Below are positions 10,157-19,737 of a stretch of DNA of 49,375 bases, one piece after another; within the stretch, counting starts at the first letter, position 1; the number at the start of each line of letters is the position of its first letter. The stretch covers positions 25,001 through 74,375 of the forward strand of contig RPFO01001286.1 of the NCBI GenBank assembly GCA_009746045.1, read 5' to 3'. A model generated the notes under the pieces. That model was given only the letters and a program-made list of their open reading frames with translations, searched no databases and was not told where the DNA came from. The translations under genes were made by a program, and so were the position numbers. Source of the DNA: Mesostigma viride (lineage: Eukaryota > Streptophyta > Mesostigmatophyceae > Mesostigmatales > Mesostigmataceae).

Positions 10157-11757
10157 CTGTGGGGTGGACGGTGGCGCGCTGGCACTGTGGGTGGAGCGGT
10201 GCGTCGGAGGGTGGCTGTGTCACAAACAGATGCGGCGATGAACGGGTGCGGCTGTGAAGTCAAGCGCTGTCGTCGAGCGCCACTACAACGGGTGCAGGTG
10301 GTGACAGGGCTGGTGGTACAACGCGCAAGGCATTTCTCTGGCAGCTGGCCTCGCCAACCTGATCGTCCCGCCGCAGGAAGGAGCAGCTCAGGGAAGTGGG
10401 TGCGACCGGGAAGGGGGGGGAGAGCTGGAAGCTTGAGCACCCAGCTGTGCTCATCAACACCCAGTTGCCTTCATCGGTGCCCAGTCGTGGTCATCGACAG
10501 CTGCTCAGCCAGGCTACTCCTAGCTGCTTTGCGAGGCCCCAGCCCCTGGCCCAAAATCGTCAGGCTAGTTGTTGCACAAGCCACGCTAGCCCAGTTTTGG
10601 TGCCAGGCGTCGCGAGGGCCACCTGTTGCAAACAAGTGCCACCAGGAAAAGGGAGGCCATTTGAACAGGGGCGGCCCCTCAGAAAGGCGTCCATGGGGCA
10701 ACACCCGGGCGTACCCGTACCCACGGAGGCATGGTGGTCCAGCTAAAGAAAGAAGTCCCCCGCAAAGGATGGCCGGATATTTGTGGCCACGGGTCTTCTG
10801 CGCCAGCATGTGAAAACCCCAGTGTTGAAAGGGGTCAGACTTGGCTACTGCCTAGTGGTTGCCTCTGTTGCACCCAGGACGTGTGTGGCAATGCCTTTCT
10901 ATTGGCTAGAGCTCGTTGTGACAACCAGCAACTTGCACTTACAATACATGTAGTATAGTACTTATGTTAAGTGAGACAACTGTTCCTGGACGCATGGCGA
11001 TCCAAACATGTATGTAGCATGGTAGTATGGGTTGGTGGCCTTGTTCATAGGGGCTTACCAGCAGCATGCCATGACAACACTTGGTGCTTTGCGTTGTGGG
11101 AAATAAAGAGAACCCTGCAGTTCGTGCATGTACAAAGTTTCCTAAGGTCTGCCATTTGACGGCCCTACCCACAGGCATGACCCCACTGGTTTGGGGTAAG
11201 CTTGATGGGGCGTAGCCATTCCTCTGGCCGCACTTGCGCAGGGGGGGCTCACAATTCTTCTATTCTTGCGTCCGGTTCTCATGCGCTTCTGCTATATCTC
11301 TAGCCTGGGTGCATGGCCGGTTGAGCCAGGATGAGTTGACAATTTATTCATACTACTATCAAATCGGCGAGGATGTTTTCGTGTTGGATAAGCATGTAAT
11401 GAATAAATATGCTTGTGTAAGGCCTTTTTTTTCATGGGCTTACCCCAGAGTTTCGATTAAGGTTTTTGCAAGCCGCCACGTGAGGTGTTTTGAACTTAGT
11501 ATACTGGTGTCGCTCGGCCACTTGTGTGGCGTTTTGACCAGTAAGACTGGTTTCGCCACGGCCACGCGTGGCGGGTTCGGTGGTGGGCGCCCGTATTTAG
11601 CGTACTGTGTGTCAGCTCCCGCCAGAGGGACGGCGTGGCGCTGGTTGTCACTTGCCGGGGAAGCCAATTTTTGGAAGAACTACAGGTTCGAAGAAGGGGC
11701 GAAGCCAATCAATTTGGTCAGTGTGTGAAGAAGAGGGGACGCAATTTGAGCATATCC
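10157..11757. other. Kinase 3' flank and intergenic sequence
   Basis: No convincing exon or conserved protein is seen. The first several hundred bases are presumably 3' UTR. An AATAAAG lies at 11101 but is too far away to assign. Several open frames of 60-200 codons here lack any recognisable sequence and overlap one another. Confidence 0.4.
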
Positions 11758-11925
11758 ATTGGCGTCTACTCACCTAGAGCAAGGGTCGTTTACATTCCCA
11801 CCCTTGCAGGAAGTAGCTTAGAATGTATTATAGGCCATATTCTGATCAGGCACTCCGCAAAGGTGAAAACCATTTGCGTTCAGAGCCGGGCCGCGGAAAA
11901 CGCGGAAAAACGCGATCTGCAAATG

Positions 11926-11995
11926 AATCCGACCGGAATCGAACTGGGGACCTCGCGCACCAATGTTGCTGACTATAGGACGGACGTCTCCGGTA
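11926..11995 (-). other. tRNA-like segment (Pol III box B match), SINE-type head
   Basis: Read on the minus strand, AGTTCGATTCC matches the tRNA box B consensus at 10 of 11 positions. TAGTCAGCAACATTGG about 30 bases earlier resembles box A. A near acceptor stem (TCCGTCC with GGTCGGA) closes it, but the enclosed length is too short for a cloverleaf with an anticodon arm. I read it as a tRNA-derived relic, not a working tRNA. Confidence 0.35.
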
Positions 11996-12080
11996 GGCCA
12001 TATGCCCCTTCTCAAGGGCTATTAATTAATTAATTAGGAACATAACTCCGTTGGGAGTATCTGTAGCACATAGCCCTTGA

Positions 12081-12116
12081 GCCACGAGCCACGAGCCACG
12101 AGCCACGAGCCACGAG
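12081..12116. repeat. (GCCACGA)n tandem repeat, 5 copies
   Basis: Five perfect 7-bp units follow directly after the inverted tail copy inside the LINE insertion. Confidence 0.9.
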
Positions 12117-12249
12117 GTAGCCATGGCTGACGGCGGAGCTCATAACTTTCACGTTTGAGCACCGAATTTAGCCGTGAATATCACAATCGACGCGTCTTTC
12201 TACGACGCACATGCTGATATAATTTTCCGACGCTATTACGCAATATACG

Positions 12250-13634
12250 ATGAGCAAACGCCCATCGACGCAACGCAGCCTGACGGCTGCGCTCGGCAAT
12301 GAAAATACGTCTGCAGCTCCGGCTGCAGCTTCGCCATCAGGGCCGGAAGGCGGTGGTGACCCTAGTCGCGCACTGGTTGTCGCCCAGCACCCTCCCGGGC
12401 TTCCTGCCTCGCCCTCAGCCTCGCCCGAGCCAAAACGCAGCCGCCCAACCGAACCAAGCTGGTCTGAACGCGACTTTGACGTTGACGGGTTATTTTCCAC
12501 CTTCGACGGTGCCAGACCCGGCTTTTTCGACATGCCACCCATCAAGATACTGGAGCTCGTGTTTTATGGGTCATACGCCTCCATTTTCGACCTGTGCCAG
12601 CGCCTTCACAGCCATTACCGCCTCCGCCCTGGACCTGACGGCCGGTTTACTCACCGACCTGAGAACCTGGCCCGCTGGTCTCGCCCCCGTCTTCAGCTCG
12701 CCGCCCTCTTTTCCATCCTTGACCGCTCTGTCACGGACCTCTGGACCCCCTCCCCCTTGACCGAATCCACCTTCCTCCTCCACCTCCAAGAAACCATCTC
12801 ACAGCACGTGACGCCCCTAGCTGCAGATGTGGCAGCTGTGGGTCGCACGCTGGCTGCTGAGCTCCCCACCATCCCCACCGCCACCGCCACCCTCCTCGCC
12901 TCCACCCCCCCCCCTCCGCCTCCACCGACTCCATCACCGCCCAGCTCCGCGACATTGACCAACGTCTTAAGGATAATGCCATCGCTATCGAGGTCCTGCA
13001 GAACACCGCGGGCCTCACCGCCCAGGCGGTGAAGGACATTGCCGCCAAGCCAGCCTCTGCTGGCCTGGCCGGCGATGCTCCTCCCATCACGACCTGGGCG
13101 GACATGCTTAAGCAGCACACCACCTCCACCACCTCCGCCGTCGCAGCCCAGCTCCAGCGGCAGACGCTTGACCTCCGCGAGGAGGCCGAGCTTGCCAAGC
13201 GCAGCCTTAACGTCATTGTCAAGAACCTCGACATGGAGGAAGGTGAGAATTCCGAGAAGCTTGCACGTGCGTTTGAGAGAGAAATTCTTAGTCGCATGGG
13301 CCTTACTGGTGAGATCGACCTGGTCGCCCACCGCCTTCCCCGCGCGCGGGGTAAGGCAGGGCCGCCCCCGCTCCTTCTCACCTTTAAGACCCCGGCGGAC
13401 AAGATTTCTTTTCTCCGACGCCGCAAGCGGCTCGAGAAGACTCTCTTCACCCTTGACGACGACTTGACCCTGGCGCAGCAACAACGGCGACGGGAGCTAT
13501 GGCCCATCTACCTCCAGCTCCGGCAGACCAAGGCGGGGCAGCCGGTGTACTGGAAGGGGGCGGCCATCTACGTCGGCCACAAGCCCTGGCAGGCGACCCC
13601 CGCGGCCCCAACGACTCCAGACGCCCCAGCTTAG
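12250..13634 (+). CDS. LINE ORF1 protein, L1 ORF1p-like, frameshifted
   Basis: The first frame opens at ATG 12250 (SKRPSTQRSLTAALGN) with a Pro/Ala-rich disordered start. At 12905-12920 a run of C is followed by a change of frame. The second frame continues with a coiled-coil-like stretch (LRDIDQRLKDNAIAIEVLQ) and an RRM-like core of the L1 ORF1 type: RSLNVIVKNLDMEEGENSEK, MGLTGEIDLVAHRLPRARGK and PPPLLLTFKTPADKISFLRR. It stops at 13634. ORF1p binds element RNA and chaperones it in the retrotransposition particle. The homopolymer shift may be a real lesion, a sequencing error or a slippage site. A related fragment lies at 30530-31020. Confidence 0.7.
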
Positions 13635-14436
13635 GGGAATACAGCAGTAGTAGTGTAGAATAGATAGACCGTGGCCATGTACATGTACGCCTCCTAGAGG
13701 CACTATCCTCGCTAAGCCACACGCTTTATTTAATCATGTACATGTGTGCCTATGATGTGCCACACTCCAGATGATGCCTAGCTTTATTTAGCTATGTTGT
13801 GCCCATGCAGGGAGTAACTCTCTGCTGAGACGCCATGCCCTAGCCTTTTTGTATAGCTATGCTGATCTTCCCCCCCATGACAGGCTCCCCCTTCGCTGGG
13901 CATAGCTTGAAGATCATGGGGATGCAAGTGCCCTGGTGCACCTAGAGCAAGGGTCCTTTACATCCCCACCCTTGCAGGAAGTAGCTTAGGATGTATGATA
14001 GGCCATATGCCCCCTCTCAAGGGCTATGTGCTACATATACTCCCAACGGAGTTATGTTACAATTCAATTCAATTCAATAGCCCTTGAGAAGGGGCAGATG
14101 GCCTATAGTACATTCTAGGCTACTTCCTGCAAGGGTGGGAATGTAAACAACACTTGCTCTAGGTGCACTAGGGCACCTGCACCACCCAGAGTCTCGGGCA
14201 ACTCCCAGCTAAGGGGAGCCCGTCATAGGTGGGGAAGATCATCATGGCTATACAAGAGCTGTATTAAAAGCCATATGCCCCTTCTCTGGGATATGTGCTA
14301 CATATTCTCCCAACGGAGTTATGTTACAATTCAATTCAATTCAATACAAGAGCTAGGGCATGGCTTCTCGACAGAGAGCATCTCTCTGCATAGGCTCAAG
14401 GGCTATGTGCTACATATACTCCCAACGGAGTTATGT
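13635..14436. repeat. LINE 3' region forming a large imperfect inverted repeat
   Basis: The stretch from about 13810 to 14052 is mirrored by about 14070-14400. Examples are CACCTAGAGCAAGGG at 13939 against TTGCTCTAGGTGCAC at 14155, and CCATGCCCTAG near 13835 against CTAGGGCATGG near 14352. The centre is an AATTC repeat at 14060-14078. An RNA copy would form a hairpin of roughly 250 bp. The right arm is interrupted by a small insertion at 14261-14343. Confidence 0.7.
14261..14343 (+). mobile_element. 83-bp 5'-truncated 3' end of the same LINE/SINE family
   Basis: ATACAAGAGCT flanks it on both sides (14250-14260 and 14344-14354), a perfect 11-bp duplication. The body matches the family's 3' end (CCATATGCCCCTTCTC, then CCCAACGGAGTTATGTT) and ends in an (AATTC)n tail. 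It is a classic 5'-truncated target-primed insertion into the inverted-repeat arm. Confidence 0.8.
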
Positions 14437-14464
14437 TCCTAATTAATTAATTAATTAATTAATT

Positions 14465-15066
14465 GGCGTCTACTCATTGGACGATGGATCTTGGCGCAAA
14501 ACTCAAGACTCTGCGGCCAATATGATACGACAAAAACAGGATAGAAGGATTTTGCGGAAAGTGCACGTCATGTGCACCCATCCATCCATCCATCCATCCA
14601 TCCATCCACCCACCCACCCACCCAACCAACCAACCAACCAACCAACCAACCAACCAACTAACCAACCAACCAACCAACCAACCAACCAACCAACCAACCA
14701 ACCAACCAACCACCTGGGCACCCACCCATCCATCCATCCATCCATCCATCCATCCATCCATCCATCCATCCATCCATCCATCCATCCATCCATCCATCCA
14801 TCCATCCCATCCAAACAATTTGCGCATCTTCGCCTTGTGTTCGCAAGCAAAAAAAGAAAAGTCCCAGTCCTGGCAAATTAAGCGTGCGGTGAGCTACTGA
14901 GCGTGCGGTGAGCTGGTGAGTCCTGGCGACGCGTGCGATGAATGTGTGCAGAGTCAAGGAGTTTCATATTTGTGCCAAGGTCCTGTTTTTGTCAGTCGTA
15001 CCACCTTGGCCGCAGAGTCAGGAGTTTTGCGCCAAGATCCATCATTCTATTAGTAGACGCCAACGG
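14465..15066. repeat. Inverted-repeat element enclosing CCAT/CCAA arrays
   Basis: GGCGTCTACT at 14465 followed by GATGGATCTTGGCGCAAAAC is mirrored near 14997-15066 (GTTTTGCGCCAAGATCCATC then AGTAGACGCC), about 85% identical over some 70 bp, with weaker matches further inside. The LINE insertion at 11773-14461 landed in the outer part of this repeat, so the element probably began upstream of 11758. No transposase frame is visible. Confidence 0.6.
14578..14812. repeat. (CCAT)n and (CCAA)n microsatellites
   Basis: The order is (CCAT)n, (CCCA)n, (CCAA)n of about 110 bp, then a second (CCAT)n of about 85 bp. Stop-free frames through it encode only Pro-Ser-Ile-His or Trp-Met-Asp-Gly repeats and are not genes. 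Confidence 0.95.
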
Positions 15067-15859
15067 AAATTTTTCAGGTGCGCCCGCACTCCACGCACCT
15101 CTCCAATAATTGGCCTTTGCCCTTGCACTTTGCCGGCCTTGTTCCAAAAATGGGCTCCGCCGCATGTCCGCCGACGAAAGTTTTAACGTGCCAGTTACAT
15201 CGCACGTTACTGGGTACTCATAACAACTAGGTACGGTAGCAGGCAGAAAGCCGACAAGTTGCCACGGCGCCAGGCTGTTGAGAGCCTGCATAGCCACAGA
15301 TAGCCACCTGACTGCAGCACCCTGCACTGCTGTAGTGCACCCATGACCCACCACACAGATGGGGTGGCACCCCGCCACCCTATCTGTTGTGGTGGGAAGC
15401 CTGTGGGCTGGCGCCTCCGACACGGCCAACCGTGGCGTACTACCAACTACCGTGGGCTTTCAGCACGGCCATCCCGTGGCGAATCAACAACAACAGCGTA
15501 GCACCAGCACTGCCCAATGTGGCATCTTGGACGGGCTGAAAAACAGGGCCGTACCGCCACATATTCCCCAAATTAGCGCGTCACCGCCACATTCGGCGTA
15601 AATCCGCCAAGTAATCGAAACGCTGGCTCACGCCAGGGCAGCCCCCTGGCATGTCTGTGATCTGGAGGCAGATGGTCCGCAAGGATATGTGGCTGGTAGT
15701 AATGAAGGCAACCACCCCTGGCCAAGCCACTGGGGGCTCCGCGTGTGACCAAGTATGGCATTCACAGTCATTCGGGCCGTGGTGCCCACAACCCTGAAAC
15801 TAGGTCTTAGATAATTAGCTTCATCCATCCCATCCCACTTGACTGTACTGAGGACTTAT
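15067..15859. other. Intergenic stretch, nothing recognised
   Basis: Mixed sequence runs between the inverted-repeat element and the left LTR. No exon, repeat or RNA gene could be supported. Confidence 0.4.
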
Positions 15860-16559
15860 TGTAACGACTAAAAATGTTGTGTTTGCAACAGCCTCAGTAT
15901 CAACATTGGTGTGAAAAGATCTTTATACCTGGGTTGGAGTCGCGATAGATAACTTCACGTCCAGAGAAGCAATGAAGATGGATCTTCAACAGTCAAGGGA
16001 ATGAGTCCCCACCCTAATAGACACAACAGACAAGTTATATCCAAGTCGACTATCTGTTGAAGTTATAGTTGACTTTTGGCAAGGGTTGTTTGCTTGATGA
16101 AACAAGGAAATCCTTGAATTACACCATAGATTTAGTTCTCACGTATGCACACATGCACGGCCGCCACAAACAGGATAAAAGTCATCGTGCACGCAGAGTC
16201 GGCCCAACCCCTAACCCGAAAGAACCAATCAAAAGTGAGGATCACTCAAGATAAGATCCTATCCTCAGAATCCTTAACACCACAAGGCCAGCACATGCTG
16301 AATCTCCATGACCTGGAACCAGATCCACCAGGTACAACGGTCTTAAAGAGAATCTATGACTGACTGAACAAAACCATGCAAAGTACCCTACGTGGATCAG
16401 GCCACGACCAATGAGGGTAGAACAATAAGTTCGACAGATCTCAGCAGGCCCAATATCCATCAGACGTCGAAGCCTCCTAACTTCCCAAATAATTGTCCTC
16501 AAGAACTCATAATAAGATCAACAGTAGGAAAACTTTGGATGTAACATTTGGTTGTTACA
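15860..16559 (-). repeat. 3' LTR of the Ty3 element (700 bp)
   Basis: It starts TGTAACGACTAAAAATG and ends ATTTGGTTGTTACA. It matches the copy at 28224-28926 apart from about seven small differences, for example near 15917, 16013 and 16145. Confidence 0.95.
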
Positions 16560-16574
16560 TATCTCCCCCTCAAG
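16560..16574 (-). other. Polypurine tract of the Ty3 element
   Basis: On the element's sense strand TTGAGGGGGAGATA sits immediately before the 3' LTR, the expected primer for plus-strand DNA synthesis. Confidence 0.8.
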
Positions 16575-16950
16575 ACAGGAACTCCCAGTTCCTAGAAACC
16601 AAGGAGAATAAAACAACAACCTCCACAAGCACGACACAACAATAAACAGGAAGTCCACCACCTCTTGGGACAAGCAAGTGGGTTTTTACATCCCCAAAGG
16701 GGCCTCCTATCTCTGACATCATCATCTGATCATGATCAACCCTGAATAAGACAATTTCTCCCACACTTGAAATGTCATCAAGGGATCTAACACACAGGCA
16801 ACCATGCCTGGATAATACAACTGCAAAGACTACCATTAACCCAGGAAACTGGCATTGCTGGAAATCTGGACTGGACATCAGAACTGGCCTCCCCCATTCT
16901 GGTTCCCCACCTCACTCCACAGCCCAACCTCCAACCATCCTGGAAACCCT

Positions 16951-18218
16951 TCACAGAGTGAACCAATCCCCCTTCTTCGTATCCTTCCCCCTCGTTCCAA
17001 ACACTGGGAAATGCTCCACCATGGACACCAGATCCGGCCAGTTCCTGCTGACCTGAATAGCCAGGCAGGTCTCAGCAGCCTTGCCCAACTCAGCTGAAAA
17101 CCTAATGCACTGGGCAGGGTAGGACAGAGTAACCACAGCCTGTCGGAGGGGGTCGAAGACCCAGCCACTAGCAGTCTTGTGGCGACACAGCCAGCTGCTG
17201 TAGGACCACCACAGCAGCCTGTAGAAAGGCCTTGACAGGCCCCCACCTGGCCCCCAAGATGGGTACCAACACCCTCAGGGGCGTGAGCCGGGCCCTCAGC
17301 TCGTTAGGGAACTTTGGTAACTGCAGCCCCACGAAGACAGTGTTGTCCTTGTGTGGAAAACAGGACAGCACAGAGCAGCTGGACGACGGGGTCATGTCAA
17401 ACTCTCCCTTCATGACAGCTTGCTCGATCAGCTCAGAGTAGGTCTGGGAATGACCCACTGGCTTCAGCTCCCCAAAAGCCAGTCTCAACTCACTGGGCAG
17501 GGCAGCCAGCAAATCCTGGCCCTCCACAGGCCTCATGTCAAACGAAGGCCAAGGGTACACTGCAAAGACGGTGTGCATAATGTAAGCCACCATGGGTGAG
17601 CCAATCTCACAAAGACTGGGGGGCAAACAGTCCAGGGCCAACTCTACCATACCCTCAGGTACTAGTTCGCCCTCCTCCACCACTGTCTGGTCCAGGGCCT
17701 GCATGGCTGTGAACAAGGATTTGCACCACTCACACTGTTCAGGAACACACTTGCGGTGGTCCAAATACTGCTCCACCTGTTTTGTTGGGACAACAGACCT
17801 GGGCAAGTGTACCACCACCTTAGGAGATGGAGTGGCCTCCATAGGGGAGGGAACTGAGGCCACCGGGGTAGGGATAGCCTCCTGAGCTACCTGAGCCTCA
17901 GAGGCTGCAGGCACAGCAGAACCCACAGATGGAAGGTGCCCAGCCCTCAAGTGTTCTGCCATCTGATTAACCAGACCCTCCACATGATCCAACCTTGTCA
18001 TCAGGGCCCCGTGACGCTGATCGTGGCGTTGCTGATCATGTACCATGCGCTGGAACAGGTTGAGAAAATGAGCTTCTACAAACCCAGCGTCTGCCTGGAG
18101 CGGAGTGCCTGCTGATCTGGGGCGCAGCGTAGTCGTGCTGAAACACATACGTAGCCCTCAAGTCCTCTTGGAGTTGGGCAGGTGGCCTGGGTGTCCCCTC
18201 AGGATGGAAGTCTGCCAT
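16951..18218 (-). CDS. Extra ORF between pol and 3' LTR of the Ty3 element, function unknown
   Basis: A coding-like stretch in element sense starts at ATG 18218 (MADFHPEGTPRPPAQLQEDL). It changes frame near 18140 and runs openly to about 17240, then changes frame again and ends at 16951 with VEHFPVFGTRGKDTKKGDWF. It contains a likely coiled coil (FLNLFQRMVHDQQRHDQRHG and onward), a short Cys cluster (CVPEQCEWC) and a folded-looking middle (VELALDCLPPSLCEIGSPMV). I see no signal peptide or membrane span, so it is not env-like. About 420 residues are implied. I do not recognise the family. Frame breaks suggest decay or small assembly indels. Confidence 0.5.
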
Positions 18219-18317
18219 GGCTGGCAACCACAGACACACAGCACCAAAAAGGGAGTTAGCAGTGCTCACTGGGAGCTATGAAGGGGAGCACACCGCCCAG
18301 AGCCCATGACATACCAC

Positions 18318-18929
18318 TCAGGCAAGGTAATCCGCATGATGCTGGCAATAGTCTAGGACAGCAGAGTGACTGTTGGTGAGATCAGACAACCACAGCCACG
18401 TAGCAGTCACCTCTAGTTCTCCCTTCCAGTGTACCTTAAACTGCAGCTGTTTAGTCCTACCTTTCCCTTTCACCCTATGAGCCAACAACCGCTCCACTTC
18501 ATAGATCTTCTCCCCCTCAGCATCCAACTCATAAGGCAAGGGGGCAGACAATCTGCCTGGCAAGGTGTTACGCCTGTACAGCTTCAGCTGGCCGAGGTGA
18601 AAAATATTATTCCTGAGCTTCCAGTGGGAAGGCACCTGGACCTGGACCACGGTACCATAGTGAATGAAAGGTGGCCAACACTGGGTAGGGACCCAACCAG
18701 AGGGGTTGCAGTTTCCTGCATTGCTCCTTTTCAGGCAGCACTCTGTTGGCTTCCAACAACACCAAGTCCCCGGGAGCTACAAAGGAATGACTGGCCACCG
18801 TTTGCTGCCAGGCTTTGGTGAGGTACTTGTCCTGTGTCCTCAACAGCTGGGTAGCCACAATGCTGTGAGCCTCCTGGAAGGAAGCCAACAACTGCTGGAC
18901 TGAACCAAGGCGTCGCTGGAAAGGGCCTT
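18318..18929 (-). CDS. Ty3 integrase C-terminus and chromodomain
   Basis: This is the distal part of pol, cut from the rest by the copia-like insertion. The frame opens directly at the insertion duplication and reads VQQLLASFQEAHSIVATQLL, then GDLVLLEANRVLP, and changes frame near 18645. It continues with FHLGQLKLYRRNTLPGRL and a chromodomain (YEVERLLAHRV, LQFKVHWKGE, TWLWLSDLTNSHSAVLDY), with TGA at 18318-18320. Chromodomains direct chromovirus integration to particular histone marks. The aromatic cage residues Y and W are visible. Confidence 0.8.
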
Positions 18930-19372
18930 AGTTAATAAACGAGTGGACCTCTCAATGCTCAATGGCCTAACGCATGTGTTTATTACAATAAATCACAAGC
19001 CCCGCACCCAACGTGCACAAGGGCATTTAGCATTGTCGACAAGCAACGCTCTGCCTGGCTGCCACGTCTGGAGCAGCCGACAGTGGCCGTTGGGCTCTGT
19101 GGTGCAGCCTGAGTGGCGCGACGCCACTGCTAGACTCTCAGGACCTTAGTCCAACATCCGACACCTCAATGTCAGTCCCGAGTGGGTACTGGCGACGCCG
19201 TACCGCCAATCCTACTTGGGTACTGGCGTCCGTCACCAGGACTCGGCTATCGAATAGTCTAGCCTGCCGAATCACATATAGCCGGGACTTCTGACCGAGC
19301 CTACACGTGCGAAACCCCAGATAGCACATTGCTATCTGGTACTTAGCCTATGTCCACGACTAGAGGCTAACT
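18930..19372 (-). repeat. 3' LTR of the copia-like element
   Basis: It runs AGTTAATAAACGAGTGG to GACTAGAGGCTAACT. The one difference from the other copy is T for A near 19322. Just inside it on the element sense strand lies an A-rich tract (about 22 A, then GAATAAAACTGG) that could act as a polypurine tract. Confidence 0.9.
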
Positions 19373-19737
19373 CCAGTTTTATTCTTTTTTTTTTTTTTTT
19401 TTTTTAAGGCATCAGTGCTGCACCTCCAGTTTTTATTCCTTTTTGTTTTTGTCAGGTACTTGGCAATATCATGAATAAGACATTGGTACAGGAAAACTCA
19501 TATCAGACCACAATGGACGTTGTGAATTAAAGCGCCCACAGACCCCATTGCCTTTAAATCTGACAGTGTCTTTGAGGTTTCTGAACCTAGGATCCCCTGT
19601 TTGTACAAGTCAGTGGAGTGATGAGTGGCTATGGAAAAACCAGGGGGCACATCAAGAAATTATTATGTTTGTTGCCAAGTTGCCACCAGCTGGGAAAGAC
19701 CATAGTCTGCACCATTAGTCTGGAGTGCCCTATTTCA

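Larger units (their letters stand above)
11773..14461 (+). mobile_element. Non-LTR retrotransposon insertion (LINE ORF1 only) with 15-bp target duplication
   Basis: ATTGGCGTCTACTCA occurs at 11758-11772 and again at 14462-14476, a perfect 15-bp duplication. The inserted block ends in a (TTAA)n tail (14437-14461), as LINEs do. Inside are a 5' segment starting CCTAGAGCAAGGGTCG, a tRNA-like stretch, an inverted copy of the tail (12020-12080), a 7-bp tandem repeat, ORF1, and a 3' region folded into a large inverted repeat. No reverse transcriptase lies between the ORF1 stop and the tail. The copy is therefore non-autonomous, either deleted or a family that moves in trans. Confidence 0.8.

Noticed and set aside
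11234-11728. 164-codon plus-strand frame
   Set aside because: Mixed composition, overlapping frames on the other strand, and no conserved motif.
11926-11995. A functional tRNA gene on the minus strand
   Set aside because: Box B is good, but the acceptor-to-T-arm length is too short for an anticodon arm and the T stem has mismatches.
14474-14957. Open frames encoding Trp-Met-Asp-Gly or Pro-Thr-Asn-Gln repeats
   Set aside because: Products of CCAT and CCAA microsatellites with no unique sequence.
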